Source: Lachnospiraceae bacterium (GTDB lineage Bacteria; Bacillota; Clostridia; Lachnospirales; Lachnospiraceae). Taken from it: a stretch of DNA of 7,831 nt. Shown here piece after piece: positions 6,447-7,831 of the stretch; within the stretch, counting starts at the first letter, position 1; every line of letters starts with the position of its first letter. The notes under the pieces were generated by a model. It searched no databases. It was given only the letters and a program-made list of their open reading frames with translations, and was not told the DNA's origin. Position numbers and translations under genes: made by a program. The stretch covers positions 1 through 7,831 of the forward strand of contig JAILIO010000181.1 of NCBI GenBank assembly GCA_024695225.1. Reading direction: 5' to 3'.

Positions 6447-7831
6447 TTATTTGAGCAGTTCAAACAGGGACTCACCGATGCGGGAGAGAGCTTCATTGTT
6501 CAGTTCGGTAATGTCCACCACCTTCTCTGTTCCGGGTTTAATGATCTTCGGATCCTTTTCAAAGGTCAGAGATCCCGTGAGGGGCGCTCCTCCGATCAGA
6601 AGCGGATCGTCCGTTGACAGTTTCCATTTCTTTCCGTCGTTCTCTATCCTGAGATACATGCCTCGGTCCGCAGTCACTATGTCCATATCCCCGGCAGACC
6701 TGTCGTATTTGACAGTGCCCGCATTATCGCCATCCAGAAGAACGCTGATCTCCTCAACATTTCCGTCTGTCACACCCCTTATGGCAACAGATCTGCCGTT
6801 CACATCGGCATCCACATTCTGGGCGGGGTAGTTTCCTCCTTTAAAGGAGATCACGGCGCTTGTGTTATTAAGCTCACAGACGAACTGCGCCAGCTGTCCT
6901 CTCCAGATATAGAAAGTGAATTGTCCGCCGGTTACGGTATCCGCGATCTTCCGTCCTGCAGAACAGACTGCGCTCTCCGAAAAGCCAAGGGTTTCCAGGT
7001 CGTCCCGGATCCTTCTCCTGTCGGATTTCCTTTCCTTTGCCAGCAGGTCCAGGAGCCTTTCCATATCCTCGCTCTCAACCCTCACCGAATATCCTTTGCA
7101 ATTCCTTTTCTTTCCGTTTACCTCACATTCGGCAGGGTCTGCCTTCTCGTAGTCAAGTCCCGTGAACCACTTGCCAACAGTGCCTCCCGGGGAAATAAAA
7201 GATCTGCTGCGCTGCCATTTTCCGTCTGCCACCACAGACAGGATATCCGCCAGAGCTTCCTCCTTCTCTTCTGTAAGCCCCAGACGTCCTGCCAGATCCC
7301 CCAATTTACCGTTTCTGTAATCATAGGAGTAGGAATTGCCGGTGACACCGGGCATAAACAGAAGGACCTGCTCACGGTCAAAGTATTCCTGCAGTTCCAC
7401 CCTTGCAAGGCCGACATTTGCAGTTGCCGCAAAGGACTGCTGCTTTTTCTTGCCGTCCTGGGAATAGTCCGCCCCGAAGGAAACGCCGGTGCTGGAGGCG
7501 GAAAAACTGAAATTGGAGCTGAAACTGCCATCAGATATTATCTCCATGGGGTCCAGCGCCTTCATGATGTCATTGTCCATAATGGTTTTCCGGGACGCGG
7601 CAAGCACCCTCACAAGGGGATTTTGAAACAGGGCAAAGGCAGACACTGCCATCACTATGACAGCCGCCACAGCCACGAGTATCAGAAGCACATTCCTGAC
7701 ATCGTACGACTTTAAAGGGGCTTCCTCCCGGGTTTCTTCATTGATGTCCCCTTGCTCCGGGGATTCGCTGTCTTCCCCTTCACCGCTCTCAGTATCGCTT
7801 ACCTTGCCTTTGCTGTCCTCAGACTCGCTTG
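6447..7831 (-). CDS. Membrane-anchored extracytoplasmic protein of unknown family (5' partial)
   Basis: I do not recognise this family. The frame is open to the right edge and no start codon occurs between the edge and a GTG at 7691, which has no ribosome binding site and sits at the very start of the membrane helix. The gene therefore almost certainly begins beyond the window. The visible 461 codons encode an acidic, Ser/Glu-rich cytoplasmic segment of about 46 residues (including GEGEDSESPEQ), one helix (LLILVAVAAVIVMAVSAF), and a soluble domain of about 390 residues. That domain is rich in alternating polar and hydrophobic stretches suggesting beta-strands, with a charged helical part near the middle (AKERKSDRRRIRDDLETL). 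A Cys pair, CEVNGKKRNC, could form a disulfide outside the cell. It ends in a hydrophobic ELNNEALSRIGESLFELL segment. The stop lies 3 bases before the first permease, so it probably works with that transporter, for example as an accessory or substrate-capturing subunit; this is inferred from position only. Confidence 0.7.
   Translation of the reverse strand, partial: SESEDSKGKVSDTESGEGEDSESPEQGDINEETREEAPLKSYDVRNVLLILVAVAAVIVMAVSAFALFQNPLVRVLAASRKTIMDNDIMKALDPMEIISDGSFSSNFSFSASSTGVSFGADYSQDGKKKQQSFAATANVGLARVELQEYFDREQVLLFMPGVTGNSYSYDYRNGKLGDLAGRLGLTEEKEEALADILSVVADGKWQRSRSFISPGGTVGKWFTGLDYEKADPAECEVNGKKRNCKGYSVRVESEDMERLLDLLAKERKSDRRRIRDDLETLGFSESAVCSAGRKIADTVTGGQFTFYIWRGQLAQFVCELNNTSAVISFKGGNYPAQNVDADVNGRSVAIRGVTDGNVEEISVLLDGDNAGTVKYDRSAGDMDIVTADRGMYLRIENDGKKWKLSTDDPLLIGGAPLTGSLTFEKDPKIIKPGTEKVVDITELNNEALSRIGESLFELLK

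Noticed and set aside
6921..7715. 264-codon open frame on the plus strand at the right end
   Set aside because: It is antisense to the membrane-anchored protein, which has a clear membrane helix and operon context; no independent support for the plus frame.

Overview
The window looks like chromosomal DNA of a Gram-positive, clostridial bacterium, perhaps of the Lachnospiraceae. The grounds are a DUF6273-type secreted protein (a family common in Clostridia), strong AGGAGG-like ribosome binding sites, tightly overlapping operons, a Gram-positive style ABC-2 permease pair and a Firmicutes-like sirtuin. The genus is a guess. No RNA gene, insertion sequence, CRISPR array or phage gene was found.

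Layout. At the left edge, on the + strand, is the C-terminal part of a surface or secreted protein ending in a DUF6273-like domain; its start lies outside the window. It converges on a minus-strand operon, and a 12-bp perfect hairpin with a T-rich tail on the minus strand lies between them. Read in the direction of transcription (right to left), this operon is a sirtuin NAD-dependent deacylase (start 4118), a family 2 glycosyltransferase with two C-terminal membrane helices (start 3378) and nicotinate phosphoribosyltransferase (start 2386 or 2389). The stop and start codons overlap at both junctions (GTGA and ATGATG), so the three proteins are probably translationally coupled. The sirtuin consumes NAD+ and the phosphoribosyltransferase makes an NAD+ precursor, so the first and last genes are linked through NAD metabolism. 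The glycosyltransferase between them has no obvious link to it.

Upstream of the sirtuin is a gene-free stretch of about 295 bases. It holds a plausible promoter and then, in what would be the 5' leader, three to four degenerate 42-44 base tandem repeats ending just before the ribosome binding site. This is the least explained sequence in the window.

The right half (4414-7831) is a second minus-strand transcription unit. It encodes a membrane-anchored extracytoplasmic protein of unknown family, cut by the window edge, followed by two ABC-2 type permeases. The first permease starts 3 bases after the preceding stop, and the second overlaps the first by ATGA. Both permeases have one N-terminal helix, a large extracytoplasmic domain and a C-terminal helix bundle. 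They probably form a heterodimeric exporter whose ATPase is encoded beyond the right edge or elsewhere. The second permease carries a Gly-rich 13-residue tandem duplication just before its second helix.

Nothing here is a proven new system. The best leads are the coupled sirtuin-glycosyltransferase-NAPRT operon, the leader repeats and the exporter with its unknown companion protein.
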